Positions 24,935 to 32,586 of a stretch of DNA of 35,379 bases are shown piece after piece (positions within the stretch are counted from its first letter, which is position 1; every line of letters begins with the position of its first letter). Both the position numbers and the translations under genes were made by a program. This stretch comes from Hyphomicrobiales bacterium (lineage in GTDB: Bacteria > Pseudomonadota > Alphaproteobacteria > Rhizobiales > Xanthobacteraceae): the NCBI GenBank assembly GCA_019243195.1, contig JAFAUQ010000275.1, forward strand, positions 1 through 35,379. Direction: 5' to 3'. A model generated the notes under the pieces. It was given only the letters and a program-made list of their open reading frames with translations, made no database searches and had not been told where the DNA came from.

Positions 24935-25056
24935 CCTCTCCCCGCTTGCGGGGAGAGGTCGGCCGCGAAGCGGCCGGGTGAGGGGGGCTCTCCACTGGCG
25001 TTGCGCTGCTGAGAGTCCCCCTCACCCCGACCCTCTCCCCGCAAGCGGGGAGAGGG
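24935..25056. repeat. Palindromic repeat family E (single copy here)
   Basis: CCTCTCCCCGCTTGCGGGGAGAGG opens the element and CCTCTCCCCGCAAGCGGGGAGAGG closes it; each is itself a hairpin. Inner GGGTGAGGGGG is mirrored by CCCCCTCACCC. This CTCTCCCCGC palindrome is, from memory, widespread in Hyphomicrobiales. It separates the dehydrogenase and methyltransferase genes, which face the same way. Confidence 0.85.
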
Positions 25057-25114
25057 AGACCACCGCGCTTGCGGCCCGTTTTGAATCCCAATTGCCACTC
25101 CTTATATTCAAACC

Positions 25115-26173
25115 ATGGATCCCGCCGCCATATTCGCCACGCGCGTCGCCTATGGGGCACGCCAGCTGCCGCGGTTCGCCTGGTACGTCGGCCACAGCGT
25201 GCTGATGCGGCAGTTGACCAATCTGGCGCGCGAAACCGGGCTGAGCACCCGGCGGCGTGCAAGCACCGCCGCCCCGGTGCCGGATCGACAGCGCCTCTAT
25301 GCCGACATGCTCGAGCTGTTCCGCCAGGACCTCGCCAACGTCGAGGCGGGCATCTACCCGCTGCCTGACGATCACGACGGTTCGGTCCCGGCGCTCCTCA
25401 ATCGCTCGCTGCTGTTCTTTCGCGATCTGCCCGAGGTCCATCGCCGGCGCGAGAGCGGCGACTATCAGGAGGTGGTGAGCGAGGCGGGCGCCAGCCGTCC
25501 ACACTATTATCTCCAGAACTTCCATTTCCAGTCCGGCGGCTGGATGACGCGCGACTCGGCGCGGCGCTACGATACGCAGGTGGAAGTGCTGTTCCACGGC
25601 ACCGCCAATGCGACTCGCCGGCAGGCGCTGCCCCCGCTGCAGGAAGTCTTCGCCGGGCGCGATCAGCGCCGGCTGCGGCTCCTCGACGTCGGCTGCGGCA
25701 CCGGACGGTTTCTCGATTTCGTCAAACAGGCGTGGCCGCGGCTGCCCACGCTCGGCATCGACATGTCGGAGGCCTACGTCGCCGAGGCGCGGCGGCACCT
25801 CAAGCGCTGGGGCTGGATCGATTGCCTCGTCGGCAAGGGCGAGGCGCTGCCCGTGCCCGACGCCAGCCAGGATGCCGCGACGTGCATCTTCACGTTCCAC
25901 GAGCTGCCGCCGCCCGTGCGCCGCGCGGTCTTCGCCGAATTTGCCCGGGTGCTCAGGCCCTGCGGGCGCCTCGTCCTCCTCGATTCGCTCCAGCTCGGCG
26001 ACGAGCCGGACTACGACGGCATGCTCGAACTTTTCCCGCAGAATTATCACGAGCCTTATTACGCCGGTTACATCCGCGAGGATTTCCCCGCGTTGGCCGC
26101 CGCATGCGGGCTTGCCCATGTGCGCGACGTGAAGGCCTTCGTCTCCAAGGTGATGGTGTTCGACAAGGTCTGA
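25115..26173 (+). CDS. Class I SAM-dependent methyltransferase
   Basis: The 352-residue protein has an N-terminal helical region of about 180 residues, then a Rossmann methyltransferase domain. Motif I is LLDVGCGTGRFLDF (about 191-204), motif II is LGIDMSEAYV, and the post-motif segment FTFHELPPPVRRAV precedes FARVLRPCGRLVLLD. This last block is typical of the UbiE/Methyltransf_11 group. There is no signal peptide; VAYGARQLPRFAWYVGHSVL near the N-terminus could touch the membrane. The ribosome-binding site is weak. A perfect 8-bp hairpin follows the stop. The substrate is unknown; from memory, similar long methyltransferases occur in cyanobacteria and alphaproteobacteria without assignment. 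Confidence 0.88.
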   Translation: MDPAAIFATRVAYGARQLPRFAWYVGHSVLMRQLTNLARETGLSTRRRASTAAPVPDRQRLYADMLELFRQDLANVEAGIYPLPDDHDGSVPALLNRSLLFFRDLPEVHRRRESGDYQEVVSEAGASRPHYYLQNFHFQSGGWMTRDSARRYDTQVEVLFHGTANATRRQALPPLQEVFAGRDQRRLRLLDVGCGTGRFLDFVKQAWPRLPTLGIDMSEAYVAEARRHLKRWGWIDCLVGKGEALPVPDASQDAATCIFTFHELPPPVRRAVFAEFARVLRPCGRLVLLDSLQLGDEPDYDGMLELFPQNYHEPYYAGYIREDFPALAAACGLAHVRDVKAFVSKVMVFDKV

Positions 26174-26175
26174 GC

Positions 26176-26194
26176 CCATAGCCTTGGGCTATGG
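26176..26194 (+). terminator. Hairpin after the methyltransferase gene
   Basis: CCATAGCC, TTG loop, GGCTATGG form a perfect 8-bp stem beginning two bases after the stop codon. The following bases are only moderately T-rich, so termination is possible but not certain. Confidence 0.45.
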
Positions 26195-26221
26195 CGTTGA
26201 AATTGCGAACAATTTGTTGCC

Positions 26222-26332
26222 CCGACCGCGAGGCTCGATCCCGCCGCCCCCAAGGCGATCGAGGACATCATCCGCGCGATCGCGGCGAGCGGGATCAAGA
26301 TCGTGATGGCGACGCATGACCGCGCCCAGCAC
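26222..26332 (+). pseudogene. Remnant of an ABC transporter ATPase (probable tupC)
   Basis: One frame reads PTARLDPAAPKAIEDIIRAI followed by AASGIKIVMATHD. This is the Walker B/D-loop to H-loop region of an ABC ATPase, where an intact protein would have DEPTASLDP and later ATHDLGQARR. Only about 37 codons survive. The Walker A, signature motif and first part of Walker B are missing upstream, and the match stops just after the H-loop. It lies 127 bp before the intact tungstate-binding protein gene, where the partner ATPase of the same transporter would be expected. The ORF track shows its end only as part of a shadow ORF (26303-27100). Confidence 0.8.
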
Positions 26333-26375
26333 GACCGAGGCGCGTGCGTTCGTGGCGGTAGAACTGCTAGTATAG

Positions 26376-26390
26376 TCGGACATTATCCGA
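26376..26390. promoter_or_regulatory. Inverted repeat TCGGA-N5-TCCGA upstream of tupA
   Basis: TCGGACATTATCCGA has perfect 5-bp arms and lies 70 bp before the tupA start, just after the ATPase remnant. It is a possible operator for a tungstate- or molybdate-responsive regulator, but no regulator is adjacent. A short palindrome of this size can arise by chance. Confidence 0.25.
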
Positions 26391-26459
26391 TTCGTCGCGC
26401 CCGTGCCGGCGGGGCACCCCGTCGTTTGCAGCCGGCATTGCGGGTACAGGGAGGTTTTG

Positions 26460-27293
26460 ATGCTCGGGCGCGTCTTGTTGATCCTCATTGGCACCGCAGG
26501 GCTTATGCTCGCGCCGGCCGCGCCAGCGGCGGCGCAGGACAAATTCATCGTCGTCGCCTCGACCACCTCGACCCAGGACTCCGGCCTGTTCGGCTACCTG
26601 CTGCCGCTGTTCAAACAGAGGACCGGCATCGATGTGCGCGTGGTCGCGGAAGGCACCGGGCAGGCGCTCGATACCGGGCGGCGCGGCGATGCCGACGTCG
26701 TGTTCGTGCATGCGAAATCGGCGGAAGAAAAATTCCTCGCCGAAGGTTTCGGCGTGAAGCGCTATCCCGTCATGTACAACGACTTCGTGCTGATCGGGCC
26801 GCAAGACGATCCCGCCGGTATCAAGGGCAACGACATCGTCGCGGCGCTGCGCACGATCAAACAAAAAGCCGTGCCGTTCATCTCGCGCGGCGACCGCTCC
26901 GGCACCCACATCGCCGAGATCAACCTGTGGAAGGACGCCGGCATCGACATCGCGGCGGAGAAAGGGCCGTGGTACCGCGAGATCGATCAGGGCATGAGCG
27001 CGGCGCTCAACATGGCCTCCGCCGCCGACGCCTATGTGCTCTCCGACCGCGGGACCTGGCTCTCGTTCCAGAATCCTGGCCCGCTCGCGATCCTGGTTGA
27101 GGGCGACAAGCGCCTGTTCAACCAGTACGGCGTGATGCTGGTCAACCCGGCGGAGCACCCGAACGTGAAGGCGGGACTCGGGCAGCAATTCATCGATTGG
27201 CTGATATCTCCTGCCGGCCAAAAAGCGATCGCCGGCTATAAGATCAACGGCAAGCAGCTGTTCTACCCCAATGCCGACGACCCGAACGCGTAG
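26460..27293 (+). CDS. tupA: TupA-like tungstate (or molybdate) ABC transporter substrate-binding protein
   Basis: The protein has 277 residues from ATG 26460, where GGGAGGT lies just upstream; the ORF-track start at 26403 is rejected. A signal peptide (MLGRVLLILIGTAGLMLAPAAPAAAQ) leads to a type II periplasmic binding protein. The TupA/WtpA-like anion motif VVASTTSTQDSGLF is intact. RGDADVVFVHAKSAEEKFLAEGFG and FISRGDRSGTH are also family blocks. It would bind tungstate tightly and hand it to a TupB permease driven by a TupC ATPase. Neither is intact here, and only a scrap of an ATPase remains upstream. It may work with a transporter elsewhere or be on its way to loss. A family-C palindrome follows. 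Confidence 0.92.
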   Translation: MLGRVLLILIGTAGLMLAPAAPAAAQDKFIVVASTTSTQDSGLFGYLLPLFKQRTGIDVRVVAEGTGQALDTGRRGDADVVFVHAKSAEEKFLAEGFGVKRYPVMYNDFVLIGPQDDPAGIKGNDIVAALRTIKQKAVPFISRGDRSGTHIAEINLWKDAGIDIAAEKGPWYREIDQGMSAALNMASAADAYVLSDRGTWLSFQNPGPLAILVEGDKRLFNQYGVMLVNPAEHPNVKAGLGQQFIDWLISPAGQKAIAGYKINGKQLFYPNADDPNA

Positions 27294-27320
27294 GGCGCAT
27301 AACGCGCAGCAAACACAAAC

Positions 27321-27442
27321 GTCATCCTGAGGAGCTCGGCGCGCTTGGCGCCGAGCGTCTCGAAGGATGGCCACAGGCACCGAGCTTGCTGCCATCCTTC
27401 GAGACAGTCGCGCGCAAGTGCGCGCGACTTCCTCAGGATGAC
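27321..27442. repeat. Palindromic repeat family C, copy 2
   Basis: The ends GTCATCCTGAGG and CCTCAGGATGAC are inverted, with CGTCTCGAAGGATGGCCAC inside mirrored by CCATCCTTCGAGACAG. It lies between the convergent tupA and marR genes and may end both transcripts. Confidence 0.9.
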
Positions 27443-27467
27443 GTCGAATTTGGTGCGCGCCCACGGG

Positions 27468-27941
27468 TCAGGTCGAGTGAGGGCGCGCGATCAGCGCGCC
27501 GAGCAGCGCGTCGAGGTTCTTCGCCTGCTGCTCGGAGAGGTGCCGGCCGAAAGCATCCTCGATCGCCGCCGCATAAGCCGGCCACATGCGCCGGCGCATC
27601 GCCTTGCCGGACGCCGTGATGACGACGACGTTCCCGCGCCCGTCGTCCGCGCAGGCGCGGCGCTCGACGTAGCCCGCCTTCTCGAGGCGGTCGAGCAGGC
27701 GCGAAAGATTATATTGCTCCAGCAGCATCGCGCGTTCGAGTTCGAACGGACGTAATCCCCGCGCGCCCACGCGCTCCAGTTCGAGCAGCGCGTCGTACCA
27801 GGCGAGCGGCGGCAGTCCCGCGGATTTGAGCGCGCGCTCGACGCGGCCCAGCGCGGAGCGCTGCGCCTTGATCAGGCGCGCCCACGCCCGTTGCACGGTT
27901 TCGCTCGGCGTTGCCGGCATGCCTTTATCTAGCATTTCCAT
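27468..27941 (-). CDS. MarR family transcriptional regulator
   Basis: The 157-residue protein has the MarR winged helix: LRPFELERAMLLEQYNLSRLLDRLEKAGYVERRACADDGRGNVVVITASG. That segment includes the recognition helix and the DxR wing (DDGRG). It probably acts as a dimer that loses DNA binding when a ligand or oxidant is present. There are three in-frame ATG codons at the start (27941, 27935, 27920) and no clear ribosome-binding site picks one. Its first start codon overlaps a TGCAT palindrome. It is divergent from the glutathione S-transferase gene and is its likely repressor, a common pairing for detoxification genes. Confidence 0.9.
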   Translation of the reverse strand: MEMLDKGMPATPSETVQRAWARLIKAQRSALGRVERALKSAGLPPLAWYDALLELERVGARGLRPFELERAMLLEQYNLSRLLDRLEKAGYVERRACADDGRGNVVVITASGKAMRRRMWPAYAAAIEDAFGRHLSEQQAKNLDALLGALIARPHST

Positions 27942-27997
27942 GCAGTTGCATCAAGCTTGACATTGATGCTTCTGCATCTATATGCATGCATCTGCAT
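27940..27997. promoter_or_regulatory. Cluster of TGCAT palindromes, candidate MarR operators
   Basis: ATGCAGTTGCAT (27940-27951) and ATGCATCTGCAT (27986-27997) share the form ATGCA-NN-TGCAT. Between them are GATGCTTCTGCATC (27965-27978), TGCATCTATATGCA (27973-27986) and ATGCATGCAT (27982-27991), all perfect inverted repeats. The whole gap between marR and the transferase gene is covered, including the marR start codon. This arrangement fits repression of both genes by MarR. Confidence 0.65.
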
Positions 27998-28013
27998 TTA
28001 CATGGAGAAAGCC

Positions 28014-28721
28014 ATGCCGGACCTCACCCTGATCAGCCATCGCCTGTGTCCCTACGTACAGCGCGCCGCAATTGCGCTCACCGAGAAGGACGTCCCGTTC
28101 GACCGCGTCGATGTCGATCTCGCCGCCAAGCCCGCGTGGTTCACGGCCATCTCGCCGCTCGCCAAGACGCCGGTGCTCAAGGTCGGCGATACCGCAATCT
28201 TCGAAAGCGCGGTGATCCTCGAGTACCTCGAGGAGACGGAGTCTCGGCCGCTGCACCCCGCGGATCCGCTGCGCCGCGCCGAGCATCGTTCCTGGATCGA
28301 ATTCGCCTCCGCCACGCTCAACGATATCTGGGGCTTCTACACTGCGCCCGACGAGGCGGCGTTCGCGGCAAAGGCTAAGGTCCTGTCCGACAAGTTCGCG
28401 ACGCTGGAACGCAGGCTCGGTCCGGGTCCTTACTTTGCGGCGGACAAATTCTCTCTGGTCGATGCCGCCTTCGGGCCGGTGTTTCGTTATTTCGACGTGT
28501 TCGACCGCATCGGCGAGTTCGGCATCCTGGCCGGCAAGCCGCGGGTCCGCGCCTGGCGCACGGCGCTGGCGGCGAGGCCGTCGGTACGCGCCGCCGTCGC
28601 GTCGGATTATGAAGAGCGCCTGTGGAGTTTTCTCGAAGCGAGGAAGTCCTATCTGTCGCGGCTGATGACGAGCGGCGAAGCAACAAACTCGGACGTCATC
28701 CTGAGGAGGGCGCTCGTCTGA
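28014..28721 (+). CDS. Glutathione S-transferase family protein
   Basis: The product has 235 residues from ATG 28014, preceded by GGAGA six bases away; the longer ORF-track start lies in the operator cluster. The thioredoxin-like N-terminal domain has SHRLCPYVQRAAIAL (catalytic-site region with a CPY motif), TPVLKVGD and FESAVILEYLEE, which bind glutathione. An all-helical C-terminal domain follows from about residue 85 (SLVDAAFGPVFRYFD). The CPY motif suggests a Cys-type (omega/lambda-like or reductive) member. The last 14 codons (after SGE) are supplied by the family-C palindrome, so the tail ATNSDVILRRALV is probably an add-on. It is likely cytoplasmic and detoxifying, under MarR control. 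Confidence 0.9.
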   Translation: MPDLTLISHRLCPYVQRAAIALTEKDVPFDRVDVDLAAKPAWFTAISPLAKTPVLKVGDTAIFESAVILEYLEETESRPLHPADPLRRAEHRSWIEFASATLNDIWGFYTAPDEAAFAAKAKVLSDKFATLERRLGPGPYFAADKFSLVDAAFGPVFRYFDVFDRIGEFGILAGKPRVRAWRTALAARPSVRAAVASDYEERLWSFLEARKSYLSRLMTSGEATNSDVILRRALV

Positions 28722-28824
28722 GCGAGCGACCGTCTCGAAGGATGGAAACAAACTCCGGGCGTGCTTCCATCCTTCGAGACGCGCGCCTTCGGCGCGCTCC
28801 TCAGGATGACGGCGAGTTTGATGC
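28679..28824. repeat. Palindromic repeat family C, copy 3, ending two convergent genes
   Basis: The arms GCAACAAACTCGGACGTCATCC (28679 on) and GGATGACGGCGAGTTTGATGC (to 28824) are near-perfect inverses. The interior has CGTCTCGAAGGATGG mirrored by CCATCCTTCGAGACG. The left arm encodes the last codons and stop of the transferase. The right arm encodes the last seven codons and stop of opgH on the other strand. Confidence 0.92.
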
Positions 28825-30945
28825 CCGCGCCATCAACGCGTCGACGCCGCGCCGGCTCGAGAGCAGCGCCATCTTCTCGCGCGGGGTGAGCACTTCGAGC
28901 GCCTCCGCGACTGTGGTTGTTTCTTCGAGCTTTGCCAGCGCGACCACGAGATCGACCTCGATATCGCCGCGGCGGCGCTCGCGTTCGGTGAGCATGCTGC
29001 GATGCAGGTCGAGCAGCGCTGGATCGCCCGACAACAGCGAGACCGCCTCGTCATCGCGCTCGGCGGTCGCGCGAGCGGCGAGCAAATGGTTGGCGCGCGC
29101 CACGATCTCGGGCGGATCGCGTTCCTCCGGGATCGCCAGCAGCCCGAGCGCGCGCAATCCGCGATCGGGCCGGGCGGTGAGCGCGGCGAGCGGAACCGCG
29201 AGCAGCAGCCCGAGGATGACCGGCGACATCCACCACAGCAGCGGCAGCGAAATCGCGTAGGCAGCGGCCGCGAGCGCCACGCCGAGCGCGGTCTGGCCGA
29301 GATAGCCGCGTACGATTTCCCGCAGCGGCAGGGTGCCGTCGTCGCGGCGCTGCGCGTGCCAGCCCGCGTCGCGGCCGCGCAGGATTTGCGCGACGGCGCG
29401 CGACTGCATCGACATGAGGACCGGCGCCATCAGTCCGGAGATCAGCGTTTCGATCAGCACGCCCGCACACGCGCGGGCCGCGCCGCCGGCGCCGCGCCGC
29501 GTATCGCGCTCCGACGCGAGCGCCAGCAGGCCGAGGAGCTTGGGGAGCAGCAGCAATCCAAACGTCCCGGCGAACACGTAAGCCGCGCGCACCGGATCGA
29601 CCACCGGCCATTGCGGGAACAGCGCAAAGCCGCGCGGGAAATATTCCGGACGGATGAAATGCGCCTGCAGCGAAATCAACAATCCGAGAATGAGGAACAG
29701 GAGCCACATCGGCGCGGTGAGATAGGCGCCGATGCCGATCATCAGATGCAACCGGCTCACCCAGTGCAGCCCGCGCGCCGGCAGCACCGCGATGTGCTGC
29801 AGGTTGCCCTGGCACCAGCGGCGGTCGCGAATGGCGTGATCGGTGAGCGAGGGCGGCGCCTCCTCGAAGCTGCCGCCGAGCGCGGGCGCCATGTGCACCG
29901 CCCAGCCGGCGCGCCGCATCAGCGCGGCTTCGATGAAGTCGTGGCTCAGGATCGTGCCGCCGAACGGCTTGGGGCCGCGCAACGGCGGCAGCCCGGCGGC
30001 GGCCGCGAAGGCCGCAACCCGGATCGCCGCGTTGTGCCCCCAGTAGTTGCCGTCGGCACCGAACCACCAGGCGAGCCCGTAACCGATCAGCGGTCCATAG
30101 ACGCGGCCGGCAAACTGCTGCAGCCGCGCGAACAGGGTTCGCCCGCCGACGATGGTGGGCAGGGTCTGGATGATGCCGACGCGCGGATGCCGCTCCATCG
30201 CCGCGGCGAGCTGAACGATGGTCGCGCCGCTCATCAGGCTGTCGGCGTCGAGCACGATCATTTGTTGATAGCCGCCGCCGAAGCGGCGCACCCATTCGCC
30301 GATGTTGCCGGCCTTGCGGCCCTCGTTGCTGGCGCGATGGCGATAGAAAATCTGCGCATCGGCGCCCGTGCGCGCCCGCAAGCGCAGGAACGCGGCTTCC
30401 TCGGCGATCCAGATGTCCGGGTCCAAGGTGTCGCTCAGGATGAAGACGTCGAAGTGAGGCATGACGCCGACATCGGAGAGGGCGCCGACCATCGCCTCGA
30501 TGCGCGCGGTCAGGCGCACCGGGTCTTCGTTGTAGGTCGGCGCCAGCAGCGCCGTGCGCGTCGACAGCGCGGGCGGGGGCGCCTCGAGATCGATTCCGAG
30601 CGTGCGGCCGCCCCCGAACATGAGCGCCACGAAGCCGATGCAGGCGGTGCAGAAGGAAAATGCGACCCAGGCGAACAGCACCACGAACAGCGCGAGCACC
30701 AGCGCTTCCAGCACCGTCAGCGCGCCGGCCGCGAACACCAGGTACATCTGATAGGCAGCGAGCGCGGTGAGCGCGACGGTGGCGGCGATCAGCGCCGCGC
30801 GCCGCAGCCCGATGCCGCGCGGCGAGGTTGGCGGCCGTTCGCGCGCGCGCCGGCCGGTGCCGAGCGACTGCACCGGCATCACGAGCGGCGCCTCCGGCGG
30901 CAGCGGCGGGTGCCAGAGGTCCTCTGCGTCCCTTACGGCGTCCAT
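28801..30945 (-). CDS. opgH: Glucans biosynthesis glucosyltransferase OpgH (MdoH)
   Basis: The product has 714 residues from ATG 30945; the 156 residues the ORF track adds are the opgG region in another frame. OpgH is an inner-membrane family 2 glycosyltransferase that polymerises UDP-glucose into the osmoregulated periplasmic glucan backbone. Visible are ALLAPTYNEDP, LSDTLDPD, the DxD in LDADSLMSG, SHDFIEAALMRRAGW and the processive motif RDRRWCQGNLQH. Membrane segments lie at about 50-100 and in four to six stretches after 420. It overlaps the opgG end by 13 bp. The C-terminus ends ASNSPSS, encoded by the family-C palindrome. The length is below the 847 of E. coli, mainly through a shorter N-terminus. 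Confidence 0.95.
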   Translation of the reverse strand: MDAVRDAEDLWHPPLPPEAPLVMPVQSLGTGRRARERPPTSPRGIGLRRAALIAATVALTALAAYQMYLVFAAGALTVLEALVLALFVVLFAWVAFSFCTACIGFVALMFGGGRTLGIDLEAPPPALSTRTALLAPTYNEDPVRLTARIEAMVGALSDVGVMPHFDVFILSDTLDPDIWIAEEAAFLRLRARTGADAQIFYRHRASNEGRKAGNIGEWVRRFGGGYQQMIVLDADSLMSGATIVQLAAAMERHPRVGIIQTLPTIVGGRTLFARLQQFAGRVYGPLIGYGLAWWFGADGNYWGHNAAIRVAAFAAAAGLPPLRGPKPFGGTILSHDFIEAALMRRAGWAVHMAPALGGSFEEAPPSLTDHAIRDRRWCQGNLQHIAVLPARGLHWVSRLHLMIGIGAYLTAPMWLLFLILGLLISLQAHFIRPEYFPRGFALFPQWPVVDPVRAAYVFAGTFGLLLLPKLLGLLALASERDTRRGAGGAARACAGVLIETLISGLMAPVLMSMQSRAVAQILRGRDAGWHAQRRDDGTLPLREIVRGYLGQTALGVALAAAAYAISLPLLWWMSPVILGLLLAVPLAALTARPDRGLRALGLLAIPEERDPPEIVARANHLLAARATAERDDEAVSLLSGDPALLDLHRSMLTERERRRGDIEVDLVVALAKLEETTTVAEALEVLTPREKMALLSSRRGVDALMARASNSPSS

Positions 30946-32453
30946 CGGTAGAGCCAGATTTCCGACAGCGGCTGGTCGTCGCGCATCAGTTGCGCGCGCA
31001 ACTCGATCACCGGCTCTTTGTTGGGCGCGAGCGTGAAGCTCACCCGCCAGCCGCCGGTCGCGGGATTGGGCTGCGACACCACATTGGCGACCTTCCCTTT
31101 GCTCGCCGAAACGTCGGCGCGGACGCGCTCGGGCGGGGTCGCCTCCTTGAGCTTGTCGCCGGCAATGTCGATCACGAACAGCCGGTCGTCGCCGCTGGCA
31201 CCGGCGCGCGTGGCCGTGATCATCGCGAGCGGCAGCGGCCGCTGGTCGATCGGCCCCCAGTGCATGCGATAGGTGAGAATGTATTCGCCCTTGGCGCGCA
31301 GCGGCTCGCGCGGCCGCCAGAAGGCGACGACGTTGTCGTGGATTTCCTCCTTGCTCGGAATCTCGATGAGGCGAATGTCGCCCTCGCCCCAATTGCCGAT
31401 CGGCTCGATCCACAGGCTGGGGCGCTTTTCATAGTGAGATTCGAGGTCCTCGAAGTAGCGGAAATCGCGCCGGCGCTGCAGCAGGCCGAAGCCGCGCGGG
31501 TTGACGTCGCCGAAGGCGCTGATCTGCAAATCCTTCGGATTCGCCAGCGCGCGCCACAGCAGCTCGTCGCGGCCGTTGTGCATGGCGAGGCCGTTCGAGT
31601 CGTGCACCTCGGGACGAAAATCGTCGACGCCGGTGCGATCGCTCGCATCGAACAGGAACATGCTGGTGAGCGGCGCCAGCCCCGGGTCGTTGACATCGAC
31701 GCGCGGATAGAACGCGATTTCGCTGTCGAACACCGTGGTCTCGCCCGGCCGGATGGTAAAGCGGAACGCCCCGGCCGCGCTCGGGCTGTCGAGCAGCGCG
31801 TGCACCACGATCGACGCGGTGTTTGGCGCCGGGCGCTCGATCCAGAATGTTTTGAATAGGGGAAACTCCTCCCCCTTCGGGTCGCCGGTGTTGATGGCAA
31901 GCCCGCGCGCCGAGAGGCCGTAGCCTTCGCCTTTGGCGATGGCGCGGAAGTAGCTCGCGCCGAGAAACACCGCGACCTCGTCGTAATAATCGGCCCGGTT
32001 CATCGGCGCGTGAATGCGAAACCCGGCGAAGCCCAGATCGACGTTCGGATCGGGCGGCGCGATGCCCTCGAAGGTGAACAGGCTCGACGAATAATGAATC
32101 GGGCGCGCCTGGCCGTTGTCGACCTCGTAAATATCCACGCGGTTGGAAAAAACGAATCCGCGATGGAAGAACTGGACTTGGAACGGCAGCTTGTCGTCGC
32201 GCCACAGCGCGCGGTCGGGATTGAACCTGATCTTGCGATAGGCGTCGTAGGAGAGGTCCTTAAGCGGCGCCGGCAAACTCGTGTCCGGCGCTTTGTACGG
32301 CTTCTGCGCAAGCTCGCGCGCGAGTTGGCGGACCTGCTGGGGATCGAACGGCGCGGGCTTCTCTTCCGCCGCCAGCGTTGCGCGCGGCCCGAGCGCCAAG
32401 GAGCCGAGGAACGGCAGCGCCAAGCCGGCCAAAACTACGTCGCGGCGATGCAA
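30933..32453 (-). CDS. opgG: Glucan biosynthesis protein, OpgG/OpgD family, with Tat-like signal
   Basis: The product has 506 residues from a TTG at 32453, chosen because GGAGG lies five bases upstream (32459-32463). The next residues (MHRRDVVLAGLALPFLGSLALG) form a twin-arginine-type signal. The 39 residues the ORF track adds upstream look non-coding. The mature protein begins near EEKPAPFDPQQVRQLARELA and matches the MdoG/OpgG periplasmic family: YDAYRKIRFNPDRALW, YYDEVAVFLGASYFRAI and GLAINTGDP. The role is backbone branching or release in the periplasm, together with OpgH. The twin-arginine signal is more like OpgD than E. coli OpgG, so either name could apply. It lies upstream of, and overlaps, opgH. 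Confidence 0.92.
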   Translation of the reverse strand: MHRRDVVLAGLALPFLGSLALGPRATLAAEEKPAPFDPQQVRQLARELAQKPYKAPDTSLPAPLKDLSYDAYRKIRFNPDRALWRDDKLPFQVQFFHRGFVFSNRVDIYEVDNGQARPIHYSSSLFTFEGIAPPDPNVDLGFAGFRIHAPMNRADYYDEVAVFLGASYFRAIAKGEGYGLSARGLAINTGDPKGEEFPLFKTFWIERPAPNTASIVVHALLDSPSAAGAFRFTIRPGETTVFDSEIAFYPRVDVNDPGLAPLTSMFLFDASDRTGVDDFRPEVHDSNGLAMHNGRDELLWRALANPKDLQISAFGDVNPRGFGLLQRRRDFRYFEDLESHYEKRPSLWIEPIGNWGEGDIRLIEIPSKEEIHDNVVAFWRPREPLRAKGEYILTYRMHWGPIDQRPLPLAMITATRAGASGDDRLFVIDIAGDKLKEATPPERVRADVSASKGKVANVVSQPNPATGGWRVSFTLAPNKEPVIELRAQLMRDDQPLSEIWLYRWTP

Positions 32454-32586
32454 GCCCGCCTCCGTTTCGCGAGGAACCGCTGGAAAAATGAGCGCACCGC
32501 AGGCGTTGCTCGCCTGCGTCCGCTCATGGCGCCGAAATAACGGATGGATGGCGGGGAGGTTCCCGGACACCGCGCGCGGGCTGCCG

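Noticed and set aside
24935-25056. CRISPR-like repeats
   Set aside because: The palindromes are dispersed, of several families, and lack regular spacers or cas genes.
26303-27100. 265-aa ORF starting MMATHD
   Set aside because: Only its first residues (the H-loop of an ABC ATPase remnant) are meaningful; the rest is tupA in the wrong frame.
29002-30951. 649-aa plus-strand ORF
   Set aside because: Antisense to opgH, rich in Arg, Gln and His with no motif; shadow ORF.
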